Origin: Myxococcales bacterium
GTDB taxonomy: Bacteria > Myxococcota > Bradymonadia > REDH01
Assembly (NCBI GenBank): GCA_018970625.1
Contig: JAGWVZ010000002.1
Location: 1-27,657 of the forward strand
Reading direction: 5' to 3'
Length of the DNA: 27,657 bases
In this document: positions 27,576 through 27,657 of the stretch, piece by piece
Numbering within the stretch: position 1 is the first letter of the stretch
How the letters are laid out: each line of letters starts with the position of its first letter
Notes under the pieces: model-generated
The model's input: only the letters and a program-made list of their open reading frames with translations
What the model was told of the DNA's origin: nothing
The model's database searches: none
Made by a program: the position numbers and the translations under genes

Positions 27576-27592
27576 GAATCAAGCATTGATTC
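27576..27592. promoter_or_regulatory. Perfect 17-bp palindrome upstream of the lipoprotein gene
   Basis: GAATCAA and TTGATTC flank a 3-nt spacer, about 60 nt upstream of the lipoprotein ATG at 27515. The position and symmetry suit a dimeric regulator binding site for the four-gene leftward cluster. No reliable -35/-10 pair could be assigned around it. Confidence 0.45.
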
Positions 27593-27657
27593 CGTCCGAA
27601 CGGTCGCAATTATTCAATCAGGCCGGTAGCTTCCGACACACCACCGCCCTGCCCGGC

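Overview
The window reads as chromosomal DNA from a GC-rich Gram-negative bacterium. The lineage is probably Myxococcota/Bradymonadota-like (former Deltaproteobacteria). This is inferred from large Cys-rich thrombospondin-type-3/VWA lipoproteins, a very long secreted SpvB/RHS protein, acidic Asp/Ser/Thr-rich lipoprotein linkers and enlarged RecBCD subunits. No rRNA, tRNA, CRISPR array, transposase or integrase was seen, so this does not look like a mobile island.

Layout. (1) 1-9889, minus strand: a recC-recB-recD operon encoding the three-subunit double-strand-break helicase/nuclease. Both junctions are 4-bp ATGA overlaps, and recD runs off the left edge. (2) 9890-10262: a divergent intergenic region with three perfect short inverted repeats. 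(3) 10263-15418, plus strand: a compact three-gene set. It encodes a ClpA/ClpB-like double-AAA protein whose second ATPase module has lost key catalytic residues, a PlsX-like protein with altered substrate motifs, and a HAD phosphatase resembling the APP1/DUF2183 phosphatidate-phosphatase family with an intact active-site set. This is the best candidate for an undescribed system, possibly in phospholipid or envelope homeostasis. (4) 15547-18405, minus: a Cys-rich/TSP3/VWA lipoprotein. (5) 18655-24912, minus: a 2085-residue Sec-exported SpvB-VCBS-RHS protein with an internal membrane/lipobox-like segment and a variable-looking C-terminal tip. (6) 25037-27515, minus: a tight cluster of an acidic lipoprotein, a zinc-ribbon membrane protein, a GNAT acetyltransferase and a MaoC-like double-hotdog hydratase. 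The cluster ends in a hairpin with T-tracts.

How the genes fit together. RecBCD is a self-contained DNA repair/phage-defence complex. The Clp-like/PlsX-like/HAD set is probably one transcription unit, because its gaps are 48 and 26 nt. Its two small partners both come from families that act at the phosphatidic-acid step of lipid metabolism, so a chaperone-controlled lipid or envelope function is a reasonable but unproven inference. The VWA lipoprotein and RHS protein are both secreted and lie in the same direction, and may both act at the cell surface. All functional calls come from motif reading by eye; no database search was possible.
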